Positions 56,771 through 64,000 of a stretch of 64,000 bases of DNA are shown piece after piece. The notes beneath the pieces were generated by a model. That model saw nothing but the letters and a program-made list of their open reading frames with translations, ran no database searches and was not told the DNA's origin. Where the stretch lies: the NCBI RefSeq assembly GCF_001305595.1, contig NZ_CP012401.1, positions 2,553,001 through 2,617,000 on the forward strand, read 5' to 3'. Each line of letters begins with the position of its first letter. The first letter of the stretch is position 1. The position numbers and the translations under genes were made by a program. Origin of the DNA: Azospirillum thiophilum. Lineage in GTDB: Bacteria; Pseudomonadota; Alphaproteobacteria; Azospirillales; Azospirillaceae.

Positions 56771-56932
56771 GAACCCCAACGCATCCATGCCAGATATGCC
56801 GAAGAAGCCCGACAGCCAAACTACACGGCCAAGCCGAAGCTACCTCTCTGACATTCCTATTTTGCGCAATCCACTGACACTTCTACCCGGTCGCAACATG
56901 ATTTGTAAGCGAAGGTTGACTCTTCGGCGTGC

Positions 56933-58210
56933 CTACTCCCGGCCGGTCAGCAAGGTCGCACTTGCAGAATCGCTGCCCATCATTCCGCGCGCCATCTCCA
57001 GACAGGAGGCGTGGTCGGGCTGGAAATCCTCGGCGATCCACCAGCCCTCGATGCGCTTCAGCGTCATGCCGACGGCCGGGCCGCGTGGCACGCCGAGCGC
57101 CAGCAGGTCGCGCCCGGCAATGGGCAGGCGCAAGCGCGGCAGATCTGCAGCTACGGCCAGCGCCGCGCGCAGCATCGTCAGGTCGAGCGGACCGTCATGG
57201 ATGGCGACGGCGATCAGCAGCAGGTCGGCGAACAGCTCGGCATCGCCGACACGGTAAAGTCCCTGGCGCAGCGCCCTGCGGTCATCGGCCGGCGCCAGGA
57301 CGACCGGCGGTTCGACCAGCGCCAGCAGACGGTCGCGCTCGTGGTTGGACAGGCGCAAGGCATCGGCAGCCCGGAGCGCTCCCGGCCGGTCGCTGTCCAG
57401 CACGGCGGCGAGCCGGCGCGTGGGATCGGGAACCAGCCCCAGGTCGCGTTCGACGACGATCAGCCGCTCCAGGCGGTCGGTGTCCATCGCCTCCGGCAGC
57501 AGATGGACCATGATCCCCTGCCCCATCATCAGCCGCCAGACCGCCGCGGCGCAGGGAGCGGTCAGCAGGCGGAACAGTTCGCCGCGCACCCGCTCGCCCG
57601 ACAGGGTCGGCAGGCGCGGCGCCAGGTCGCGGCAGGCCTCCAGCGCTTCCCTGTCGGGCTCGCCGCGGCCGTAATGGGCATGGAAGCGGAAGAAACGCAG
57701 CAGGCGCAGCACATCCTCGTCGATCCGCCGCCACGCTTCGCCGACGAAGCGCACGCGGCCGGCGGCAAGGTCGGCAAGGCCGCCGAACGGGTCGAACATC
57801 TCGCCGTCGGGCGTGCAGCTCAGCGCGTTCATGGTCAGGTCGCGGCGGGCGGCGTCCTCGACCCAATCGTCGGTGAACTCGACCCGGGCATGCCGGCCGA
57901 AGGTCTCGACGTCGCGGCGCAGCGTGGTGATCTCATAGGGCTTGGAGCCGCACAGCGCGGTGACGGTGCCATGGGCGATGCCGGTCGGGATGACGCGGAT
58001 GCCGGCGGCGGTCAGCAGTTCCATCACCCGCTCCGGCGGAGCGTGGGTGGCGATGTCGATGTCCTTCACCGGCCGGCCGAGCCACGCATCGCGCACGCAG
58101 CCGCCGACGAAGCGCGCGTCGGCGCCGCCGGCTGCAAGGGCGGCGAACACCGCCCGGCTTTCGGGAGCGGTCATCCAGGGCTGAGGGGACAGGCGGGCGG
58201 CGACGGTCAT
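56933..58210 (-). CDS. cca: CCA tRNA nucleotidyltransferase
   Basis: The 425-residue class II enzyme builds or repairs the CCA end of tRNA. The nucleotidyltransferase core has ARFVGGCVRDAWLGRPVKDIDIAT with the DxD metal site near residues 54-56, then the family FVGEAWRRIDEDVLRLLRFFRFHA stretch. The C-terminal half is the helical tRNA-binding domain. There is no HD domain. The gene ends 311 bp from the transposase stop. It is 44 bp downstream of the Nudix gene and probably cotranscribed. Confidence 0.93.
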   Translation of the reverse strand: MTVAARLSPQPWMTAPESRAVFAALAAGGADARFVGGCVRDAWLGRPVKDIDIATHAPPERVMELLTAAGIRVIPTGIAHGTVTALCGSKPYEITTLRRDVETFGRHARVEFTDDWVEDAARRDLTMNALSCTPDGEMFDPFGGLADLAAGRVRFVGEAWRRIDEDVLRLLRFFRFHAHYGRGEPDREALEACRDLAPRLPTLSGERVRGELFRLLTAPCAAAVWRLMMGQGIMVHLLPEAMDTDRLERLIVVERDLGLVPDPTRRLAAVLDSDRPGALRAADALRLSNHERDRLLALVEPPVVLAPADDRRALRQGLYRVGDAELFADLLLIAVAIHDGPLDLTMLRAALAVAADLPRLRLPIAGRDLLALGVPRGPAVGMTLKRIEGWWIAEDFQPDHASCLEMARGMMGSDSASATLLTGRE

Positions 58211-58254
58211 GGCGCCGCGACGCTAGCCGATTCCGGAGACGCGATCCATCCTCG

Positions 58255-58980
58255 TCAGGCCGATTCCTGCGACTGCCCACCCTCCCCCGCCGCGCCGAGA
58301 ACATCGCGCAGGTTCACCAGCATGCCGGCGGTCGCCCCCCAGATGTAGCGCTGGGGATAGGGGAAGGCGTAGAACCAGCGCGGCTTGCCCAGGAATTCGC
58401 GGCTGTGGCGTTCCGGGTTGGCCGGATCGAGGATGAAGGACAGCGGCACCTCGAACACTTCGGCCACCTCGATCGGATCGGGGGTCAGGATGAAGGGCGG
58501 CGTCACCACCCCGACCACCGGCGTCACCCGGAATCCGGTGCGCGTGACATAGGTGTCCAGCCGGCCGACGATCTCGATCCGGGCGCGTTCCAGCCCGATC
58601 TCCTCGGCGGTCTCGCGCAGGGCGGTTTCCTCCGGGCTGCCGTCCTCGGGCTCCATCCGGCCGCCGGGAAAGCTGATCTGGCCAGCATGGGCGCTCAGCG
58701 TCGCGGTGCGCTGGGTGAAGATGACGGTCAGTTCCTCCGCCCGGTCGACCAGCGGCACCAGCACCGCGGCCTCACGCAGAGCGCCGGGCGGCCCGAACCC
58801 CGGGTTCAGGTCGTGGTCGCCACGGATCTTGAGCGGGGCGCGGTTCGATTGCACCGCGTTTTCCACCGCCCAGTCCGTGCCGGCACTGCCCTCGCCGAGT
58901 GCCGGAAAGCGCCGGCGGACATCGTCCAGGCTCAATCGCCAGGCAGCCTGCCCAGCGCGAAGAAGACCTTCTTGCTCCAT
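58255..58980 (-). CDS. Nudix hydrolase, CoA pyrophosphatase type
   Basis: The 241-residue Nudix protein has the box GGRMEPEDGSPEETALRETA followed by EEIG (about residues 105-128), preceded by FTQRTATLSAHAGQISFP, the motif of CoA pyrophosphatases such as NudL. It should cleave CoA or its derivatives to phosphopantetheine and 3',5'-ADP. The ATG at 58980 overlaps the DUF1285 gene by 49 bp; a TTG at 58935 that overlaps that gene's stop would be an alternative. The C-terminal FYAFPYPQRYIWGATAGML is typical of the family. Confidence 0.88.
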   Translation of the reverse strand: MEQEGLLRAGQAAWRLSLDDVRRRFPALGEGSAGTDWAVENAVQSNRAPLKIRGDHDLNPGFGPPGALREAAVLVPLVDRAEELTVIFTQRTATLSAHAGQISFPGGRMEPEDGSPEETALRETAEEIGLERARIEIVGRLDTYVTRTGFRVTPVVGVVTPPFILTPDPIEVAEVFEVPLSFILDPANPERHSREFLGKPRWFYAFPYPQRYIWGATAGMLVNLRDVLGAAGEGGQSQESA

Positions 58981-59513
58981 AGACCCACCTCGGACTCGCC
59001 GGTTTCGGTGCGGCGCGTCTCGCTGCGCTCGACCATGTCGTAAAACACGGACCGCAGGATCAGCGCCTCCAGCCGGCTTCTGATTTCGATGTAGGGTGCC
59101 GGCTCCCCGGTTTCAGGGTCGACGGCGACGCGGATCGGATGCTCGGCCCCGGCCTCCACCCAATGGTCCAGGTTGGTGCGGAAGGACAGGACCTGATCGG
59201 CCCCGCTGCCAGCCACGATCATCTCGACCGCGACGAACGGCGCATCCTCCACCTGGATACGGCCGCGTTCGACCGGCGTGACCAGCCAGTAGTCGCCGTC
59301 GTCGTCACGCCTCAGGACGGTGGAGAACAGCTTCGCCAGTTCGATGCGCCGGATCGGGTCGCCATTGTGGAACCAGGTGCCGTCGCGCGCAATGCGGATG
59401 TCGTAACTCTCCTCGGTCGGCGTCCGGCCCAACACCACGGGAATGCCGGCCGCGGCAATGCCCGAGGACGTTTCCGATCCGGTTTGCCCATCTGCGCGCT
59501 TGTCATTCGCCAT
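58932..59513 (-). CDS. DUF1285 family protein
   Basis: The 193-residue protein belongs to DUF1285, a family found next to Nudix and cca genes in alphaproteobacteria. Typical features are IRIARDGTWFHNGDPIRRIELAKLFSTVL-like residues near 40, then DGDYWLVTPVERGRI and the late SRLEALILRSVFYDMVERS. No signal peptide or membrane segment. The ATG at 59513 was chosen because the conserved part starts soon after; in-frame starts at 59531, 59561 and 59576 exist without better ribosome sites. The function of DUF1285 is unknown to me. It overlaps the Nudix gene start by 49 bp. Confidence 0.8.
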   Translation of the reverse strand: MANDKRADGQTGSETSSGIAAAGIPVVLGRTPTEESYDIRIARDGTWFHNGDPIRRIELAKLFSTVLRRDDDGDYWLVTPVERGRIQVEDAPFVAVEMIVAGSGADQVLSFRTNLDHWVEAGAEHPIRVAVDPETGEPAPYIEIRSRLEALILRSVFYDMVERSETRRTETGESEVGLWSKKVFFALGRLPGD

Positions 59514-59785
59514 CGCGTTACCGACCTTCATGGAATTGGGAACCGTTTTGTCCCTGGACATGCGTATTTTCGCCACACTCGACCGTTAGGTCCACTCCTA
59601 TGGCTCCCCGACCTTACCCGCTCCGGTGGGCCGGTCCGGTGACACCATCTGGAAAATGGGTGTCGACAACGTACGGGAACAGGGCCGACCATGCGGATCC
59701 CGTGTTTCGCGTTGCGGGTGACCGCAACCGCCACACCGAACCGGCCCGCCATCGGGCATGCCCACCATCCGGGGAGCAGCACACC

Positions 59786-60811
59786 TTGAGCGCACAGGAC
59801 ATCCTGAGGGGACAGCCTCCCGTGCCGGAGGATCCGCAACGGCTGATGGAGGAGATCGAGGCGCTGGGCGACCGGCTGGCCTCGGTCCGCGACCGCATCG
59901 GCCGGGTGATCTTCGGCCAGCAGGAGGTCGTCGACCGCACGCTGGTCACGCTGCTGGCGGGCGGGCATGTCCTGCTGATCGGCGTCCCCGGTCTCGCCAA
60001 GACGCGGCTGGTGGAGACGCTGGGCATCGTGCTCGGCCTCGCCGAAAAGCGCATCCAGTGCACCCCCGACCTGATGCCCGCCGACATCCTGGGCTCCGAG
60101 GTGCTGGAGGAGGGGGAGAGCGGCCGCCGCTCCTTCCGCTTCATCCCCGGCCCGGTGTTCAGCCAGCTGCTGATGGCCGATGAGATCAACCGCGCCAGCC
60201 CGCGCACCCAGTCCGCCCTCTTGCAGGCGATGCAGGAGCACCGCGTCTCGGTCGCCGGCCAGTATCATCCCCTGCCCCAGCCCTTCCACGTCCTGGCCAC
60301 CCAGAATCCGCTGGAGCAGGAAGGCACCTACCCGCTGCCGGAGGCCCAGCTCGACCGTTTCCTGATGCAGATCGACGTCGAGTATCCCGACCGCGAGGCG
60401 GAACGGCGGATGATGATCGCCACCACCGGCTCCACCGACGAACGTGCGGTGACGGTGCTGTCCGCCGCCGACCTTCAGACGGCGCAGCGGCTGGTCCGCC
60501 GCGTGCCGGTCGGCGAAGGGGTGGTGGACGGCATCCTCGACCTCGTGCGCCGGGGCCGGCCGGAAAGCTCCGACCTGCTGGAGGTGCGCCGGCATGTCGC
60601 CTGGGGCCCCGGCCCGCGCGCCAGCCAGGCGCTGATGCTGGCCGCCCGCGCCCGCGCCGTGCTCGACGGCCGGCTGTCGCCGTCGCTGGACGACGTGGTG
60701 GCGCTGGCCCGGCCGATCCTGAAGCACCGCATGGCGCTGAATTTCGCCGCGCGGGCCGACGGGGTGACGCTGGACGACGTCATCGGCCGCCTCTGCGCGC
60801 CCCTGATGTGA
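59786..60811 (+). CDS. MoxR-family AAA+ ATPase
   Basis: The 341-residue ATPase has the Walker A-like GVPGLAKTRL, Walker B MADEINRASP, sensor 1 ATQNP and the C-terminal lid. MoxR proteins act as chaperones for metal or von Willebrand factor proteins encoded next to them. The TTG at 59786 was chosen because GGGGAG lies nine bases upstream and the length fits; the frame runs to 59600, but the extra 62 residues are Pro/Arg-rich and unlike MoxR. The next gene overlaps by 4 bp. The 272-bp gap to DUF1285 is the divergent promoter region. Confidence 0.9.
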   Translation: MSAQDILRGQPPVPEDPQRLMEEIEALGDRLASVRDRIGRVIFGQQEVVDRTLVTLLAGGHVLLIGVPGLAKTRLVETLGIVLGLAEKRIQCTPDLMPADILGSEVLEEGESGRRSFRFIPGPVFSQLLMADEINRASPRTQSALLQAMQEHRVSVAGQYHPLPQPFHVLATQNPLEQEGTYPLPEAQLDRFLMQIDVEYPDREAERRMMIATTGSTDERAVTVLSAADLQTAQRLVRRVPVGEGVVDGILDLVRRGRPESSDLLEVRRHVAWGPGPRASQALMLAARARAVLDGRLSPSLDDVVALARPILKHRMALNFAARADGVTLDDVIGRLCAPLM

Positions 60812-61764
60812 GCCGCCCGGTTCACCACCATCCCAGCGGAGCCGCGATGCCGCCAAGCCCAGGCCCCACCTCCCCATCCCAGCCGGCCGGCACCCTGCTG
60901 GCCCGGCATCGTGCGGAGGAACTGGCGTCGGCCCTGCCGCCGCTGCTGGTCGCGGCGGAACGGGTCGCCGCCACCGTCGCCCAAGGCGTCCACGGCCGCC
61001 GCAGGGTTGGGCTGGGCGAGACCTTCTGGCAGTTCCGCCGCTACCAGCCCGGCGACGCACCGTCGATGATCGACTGGCGCCAGTCGGCCAAGACCCAGCC
61101 GGTCTATGTCCGCGAGAACGAGTGGGAGGCGGCGCAAAGCGTCTGGCTGTGGCGCGACCGCTCGGCCTCGATGGATTTCCGCTCCGCCGCCGGCCTGCCG
61201 ACCAAGCGCGAGCGTGCCGACCTGCTGACGCTCGCCACCGCCGTGCTGCTGGCCCGCGGCGGCGAGCGGGTGGCGCTGCTGAACAGCGGTGTCCGTCCCG
61301 ACCATGGCAAGACCGCGATCGACCGGCTCGCCCGGCTGATGACCGACCCGCGCGCCGCCGCGGCGCCGGACCCGCTGCCGAAGGTGGAGCTCTTACCGCG
61401 CCATGCCCAGGTCGTCCTGTTCGGCGACCTGCTGTCGCCGCTGCCGGACATCCACGCCACCGTGTCCGGCCTGACCGGCCGCGGCCTGCGCGGCCATCTG
61501 GTCCAGATTCTCGACCCCGCGGAGGAGACGCTGCCCTATGACGGCCGCGTCGACTTCCAGGGGCTGGAAGGTGAGCAACCCCTGCTGGTCCCCCGTGTCG
61601 AAGCCGTGCGCGAAGCCTACCGCGAGCGCCTGAAGGCGCAGCAGGACGGGCTCGCGGCGCTGGCCCGCACCGCCGGCTGGAGCTTCGCCGTCCACCGCAC
61701 CGACCGCTCGCCGCAATCGGCCCTGCTCACCCTCTGGGGTGCGATGGCGATGGAGGCGGTGTGA
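60808..61764 (+). CDS. DUF58 domain protein
   Basis: The 318-residue protein has the DUF58 signature, FWQFRRYQPGDAPSMIDWRQSA near residue 75, with a von Willebrand-like DRSASMDF stretch near 116. DUF58 proteins are the usual partner of MoxR. The GTG start at 60808 overlaps the MoxR stop by 4 bp. The first 25 residues are Pro/Ser-rich. No membrane helix is seen. The 43-bp gap to the next gene suggests one operon. Confidence 0.9.
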   Translation: MSRPVHHHPSGAAMPPSPGPTSPSQPAGTLLARHRAEELASALPPLLVAAERVAATVAQGVHGRRRVGLGETFWQFRRYQPGDAPSMIDWRQSAKTQPVYVRENEWEAAQSVWLWRDRSASMDFRSAAGLPTKRERADLLTLATAVLLARGGERVALLNSGVRPDHGKTAIDRLARLMTDPRAAAAPDPLPKVELLPRHAQVVLFGDLLSPLPDIHATVSGLTGRGLRGHLVQILDPAEETLPYDGRVDFQGLEGEQPLLVPRVEAVREAYRERLKAQQDGLAALARTAGWSFAVHRTDRSPQSALLTLWGAMAMEAV

Positions 61765-61807
61765 GCACGCCGGCCGCATTTCTCCTCCCCCTCGTGAAGA
61801 CGCGCCA

Positions 61808-64000
61808 ATGCTGGGTCTAGGACCGATCGCCTTCGCCGCCCCCTGGGTCTTGACCGCACTGGCGGCATTGCCGGTGCTGTGGTGGCTGCTGCGCGTCACG
61901 CCGCCGGCACCGCGCACCGTGCTGTTTCCCGCCATCCGCCTGTTGCGCGACCTGACCGCGCGGGAGGAGACGCCGGCCCGCACGCCCTGGTGGCTGCTGC
62001 TGCTGCGCCTGATCGTCGCGGCGCTGATCATCCTGGCGCTGGCCGGGCCGCTGCTGAACCCGCGCGCGGCGCTGCCGGGCGGCGGGCCGCTGCTGCTGGT
62101 CGTGGACAATGGTTGGGCGGCCGGGCGCGACTGGCCGGCGCGCAAGCGCGTGATGGACGAATTGATCGCACAGGCAGACCGCCAGCAGCGCTCGGTGATC
62201 CTGCTGCCGACCGCCCCGCCCGCGGACGGGCAGCCGATCCATGCCAGCGCCATCCTGCCGGCACCGGAAGCGCGCCGTCTGGCCCAGGCGCTCGTCCCCC
62301 TGCCCTGGCCGACCGACCGCGCCGCCGCGCTGGACGCGCTGAAGACGGCGACGGCGCAGGCGAACGGCCGCGGCTCGATCCACGCGGTGTGGCTCAGCGA
62401 CGGGGTGGGCGACCGCAGCGCTGCGGCACTCGCCGAGGGGCTGCAGCGGCTGGGCTCCGCTGACGTGCTGGACGATTCGTCCGAACGGCCGCCGCACCTG
62501 CTGCTGCCGCCCTCCAGCGAGGGCACGGCGCTCACCGCCAGGATCGTCCGCGCCGACCCGTCGAAGCCGGAGCCGGTGACGGTGCGGCTTGCCGCCACCG
62601 ACGGCCGTCTGCTGACCCGTCAGACCGTGGCGTTCGAGCCCGGCCAGAAGACGCGCGAGGTCCGCCTGGATATCCCGACCGAACTGCGCAACGACGCCGC
62701 CAGCCTGCGGGTGGAGGGTGACACCACCGCCGGCGCCACCGTGCTGCTGGACGAGCGCTGGCGCCGCCGTCCCGTCGGCCTCGTGTCCGGCCGGTCGGAG
62801 GGGGAAAGCCAGCCGCTGCTGTCCGACCTCTATTATCTCGAACGCGCGCTGTCGCCCTACAACGAGGTACGCCGGGGCGAGACGGAGGATCTGCTGAAAC
62901 GCGATCTCGCCGTGCTGATCCTGTCCGACATCGGCGCCCTGACCGGCAGCGAGGTGCAGGACATCGAGGATTGGGTGAAGAAGGGCGGCGTCCTGCTGCG
63001 CTTCGCCGGGCCGCGGCTGGCCCAGAACGCCGATACGCTGGTGCCAGTACGGCTGCGCATCGGCGACCGTGCGCTGGGCGGGGCCTTGTCCTGGTCCGAG
63101 CCGGCACGGCTCCAGCCCTTTCCGGCCAAGTCGCCGTTCGAGGGGTTGGCGATCCCTGCCGACGTCCAGGTCAACCGGCAGGTCCTGGCCGAGCCGGCGC
63201 TCGATCTGGCCGAGCGCAGCTGGGCGCGGCTGGCCGACGGCACGCCGCTGGTGACCTCGCAGAAGCGCGGCGACGGCTGGATCGTGCTGGTCCACACCAC
63301 CGCCAGCCCCGACTGGTCGAACCTGCCGCTGTCCGGCCTGTTCGTCGACATGCTGCGCCGGCTGGTGGCGCTCAGCGGCGGCGTGACCGGCGCCGCCGGC
63401 ACCGCCTCGCTCGACCCGGTCGAACTGCTGGACGGCACCGGCCGGCTGGTGCCGCCGCCGCCGACCGCCTTCCCCATCCCCGGCAACGCCACCGCCGACG
63501 TCATCGGGCCGCGCCATCCGCCGGGCTTCTATGGAACCGATGATGCCCGCCGCGCCCTGAACCTGTCGGCCGCGGTGAGCCGCATCGACCCGCTGCCACC
63601 CCTGCCCGCCGGCATCGGCCGCGCCGGCTACGGCAGCCGGGGCGAGGTGCCGCTGAAGCCGTCGCTGCTGGCGGCTGCGCTCGCGCTGCTGTCCATCGAC
63701 CTGCTGATCGCGCTGGCGCTCCGCGGCCTGCTGCGCCCGCCCCGCCTGCGCCGGAGCGCCGGTGGCGCCACCGCCGGCCTGCTGTTCGCTGCGGCGCTCA
63801 TGTCCACGCCGCAGCCCGCCCGGGCGCTGGACCAGGATCGGGCGGTCAAGGTGACGGAGGAAACCTACCTCGCCTATGTCCAGACCGGTGACGGCACGAT
63901 CGACGACACCTCGCGCGCCGGGCTGGAGGGGCTGGTCAGCGTGCTCGGCCTGCGCACGGCGGTCGAGGCGGCAGGCGCCGTCGGCATCGATCCCGAACAG
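61808..64000 (+). CDS. BatA/DUF4159 membrane protein, 3' end beyond window
   Basis: The frame opens at the ATG at 61808 and is still open at base 64000, so 731 residues are seen. It begins with the BatA N-terminal domain (helices about 6-30 and 58-78), then a von Willebrand-like region with LLLVVDNGWAAG near 95, a beta-rich middle with a glutamine-amidotransferase-like piece (LILSDIGALTGSEVQDIEDWVKKGG-type, about 375-400), helices near 620-640 and 650-670, and the start of a DUF4159 domain after ARALDQ (about 678). These proteins follow moxR and DUF58 in alphaproteobacteria, as here. The role is envelope-related but undefined. Confidence 0.85.
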   Translation, partial: MLGLGPIAFAAPWVLTALAALPVLWWLLRVTPPAPRTVLFPAIRLLRDLTAREETPARTPWWLLLLRLIVAALIILALAGPLLNPRAALPGGGPLLLVVDNGWAAGRDWPARKRVMDELIAQADRQQRSVILLPTAPPADGQPIHASAILPAPEARRLAQALVPLPWPTDRAAALDALKTATAQANGRGSIHAVWLSDGVGDRSAAALAEGLQRLGSADVLDDSSERPPHLLLPPSSEGTALTARIVRADPSKPEPVTVRLAATDGRLLTRQTVAFEPGQKTREVRLDIPTELRNDAASLRVEGDTTAGATVLLDERWRRRPVGLVSGRSEGESQPLLSDLYYLERALSPYNEVRRGETEDLLKRDLAVLILSDIGALTGSEVQDIEDWVKKGGVLLRFAGPRLAQNADTLVPVRLRIGDRALGGALSWSEPARLQPFPAKSPFEGLAIPADVQVNRQVLAEPALDLAERSWARLADGTPLVTSQKRGDGWIVLVHTTASPDWSNLPLSGLFVDMLRRLVALSGGVTGAAGTASLDPVELLDGTGRLVPPPPTAFPIPGNATADVIGPRHPPGFYGTDDARRALNLSAAVSRIDPLPPLPAGIGRAGYGSRGEVPLKPSLLAAALALLSIDLLIALALRGLLRPPRLRRSAGGATAGLLFAAALMSTPQPARALDQDRAVKVTEETYLAYVQTGDGTIDDTSRAGLEGLVSVLGLRTAVEAAGAVGIDPEQ

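Larger units (their letters stand above)
55204..56873 (+). mobile_element. ISNCY-type insertion sequence
   Basis: One transposase gene lies between imperfect ends. Read inward, both ends carry GCGCAAA, five bases, AATGTCAG (left 55210-55229, right 56848-56867). A second shared piece TAGAAG(T/C)GTCAGT lies inside the left end (near 55245-55258) and outside the right TIR (near 56873-56886). The repeated GTCAG units look like transposase-binding sites. No certain target duplication was seen; TGTAAGCG occurs on both sides (55205-55212 and 56904-56911) and might be one, which would place the right end near 56903. The element sits between ppx and cca without breaking a gene. Confidence 0.7.

Noticed and set aside
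55205-56911. TGTAAGCG direct repeat as a proven target-site duplication
   Set aside because: The positions do not agree with the inverted repeats on both sides, so it was kept as a possibility only.
56667-57513. Plus-strand frames overlapping the right end of the IS and cca
   Set aside because: They cross from the element into cca antisense and have Ser/Arg-rich composition typical of shadows.

Overview
The window is 64 kb of high-GC alphaproteobacterial chromosome, most like Azospirillum or a close Rhodospirillales relative. That placement is inferred from gene order and family content: serS-surE-pcm-nlpD beside yajC-secD-secF, hopanoid genes hpnC-hpnD-hpnE, homospermidine synthase, folate-dependent TrmFO, and a polyphosphate cluster. 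No database search was possible. Genes are dense on both strands and mostly housekeeping. I see no tRNA, rRNA, CRISPR array or prophage. The only mobile element is one ISNCY-type insertion sequence.

Layout. 1-1052: 3' part of prfC. 1273-3217: a histidine kinase with an ETR1-like ethylene-binding domain, overlapping a single-domain response regulator. 3224-10368 (minus): a transglutaminase / ATP-grasp-alpha-E fusion / DUF2126 cluster, predicted in the literature to make or modify peptides. 10607-16471: a hypothetical gene, a LprI-like secreted protein, an aldose 1-epimerase and a large Ser/Thr kinase. 16554-24922: a periplasmic cyclophilin, the ydbH-ynbE-ydbL envelope operon coupled to an OGT-like glycosyltransferase, a coiled-coil membrane protein and lptD, so this block is rich in cell-envelope functions. 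25078-30299 (minus): homospermidine synthase, an ornithine-decarboxylase-family enzyme with a long structured leader and an 11-codon upstream ORF, an acireductone dioxygenase and an MFS exporter. 30519-39059: serS-surE-pcm-nlpD, a divergent DUF815 ATPase, then yajC, secD, secF and a Mth938-like gene closed by a strong terminator. 39205-44052: sodB, hpnE-hpnD-hpnC, and a divergent NDUFAF6-like gene. 44080-48723 (minus): trmFO, a tiny Thr-rich lipoprotein and uvrA. 48898-55037: CYTH-CHAD protein, SixA, PPK1 and PPX, a polyphosphate module. 55204-56873: the insertion sequence. 56933-59513 (minus): CCA-adding enzyme, CoA-type Nudix hydrolase and DUF1285. 59786-64000: MoxR, DUF58 and a BatA/DUF4159 protein that runs off the window.

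The features most worth attention are the leader RNA with its upstream ORF before the ornithine decarboxylase (27948-28352), the ethylene-receptor-like kinase at 1273, and the three-gene transglutaminase/ATP-grasp cluster at 3224-10368. Starts were chosen from Shine-Dalgarno spacing, overlap with the upstream stop and family length. Several differ from the longest possible reading frame and are flagged in the entries.
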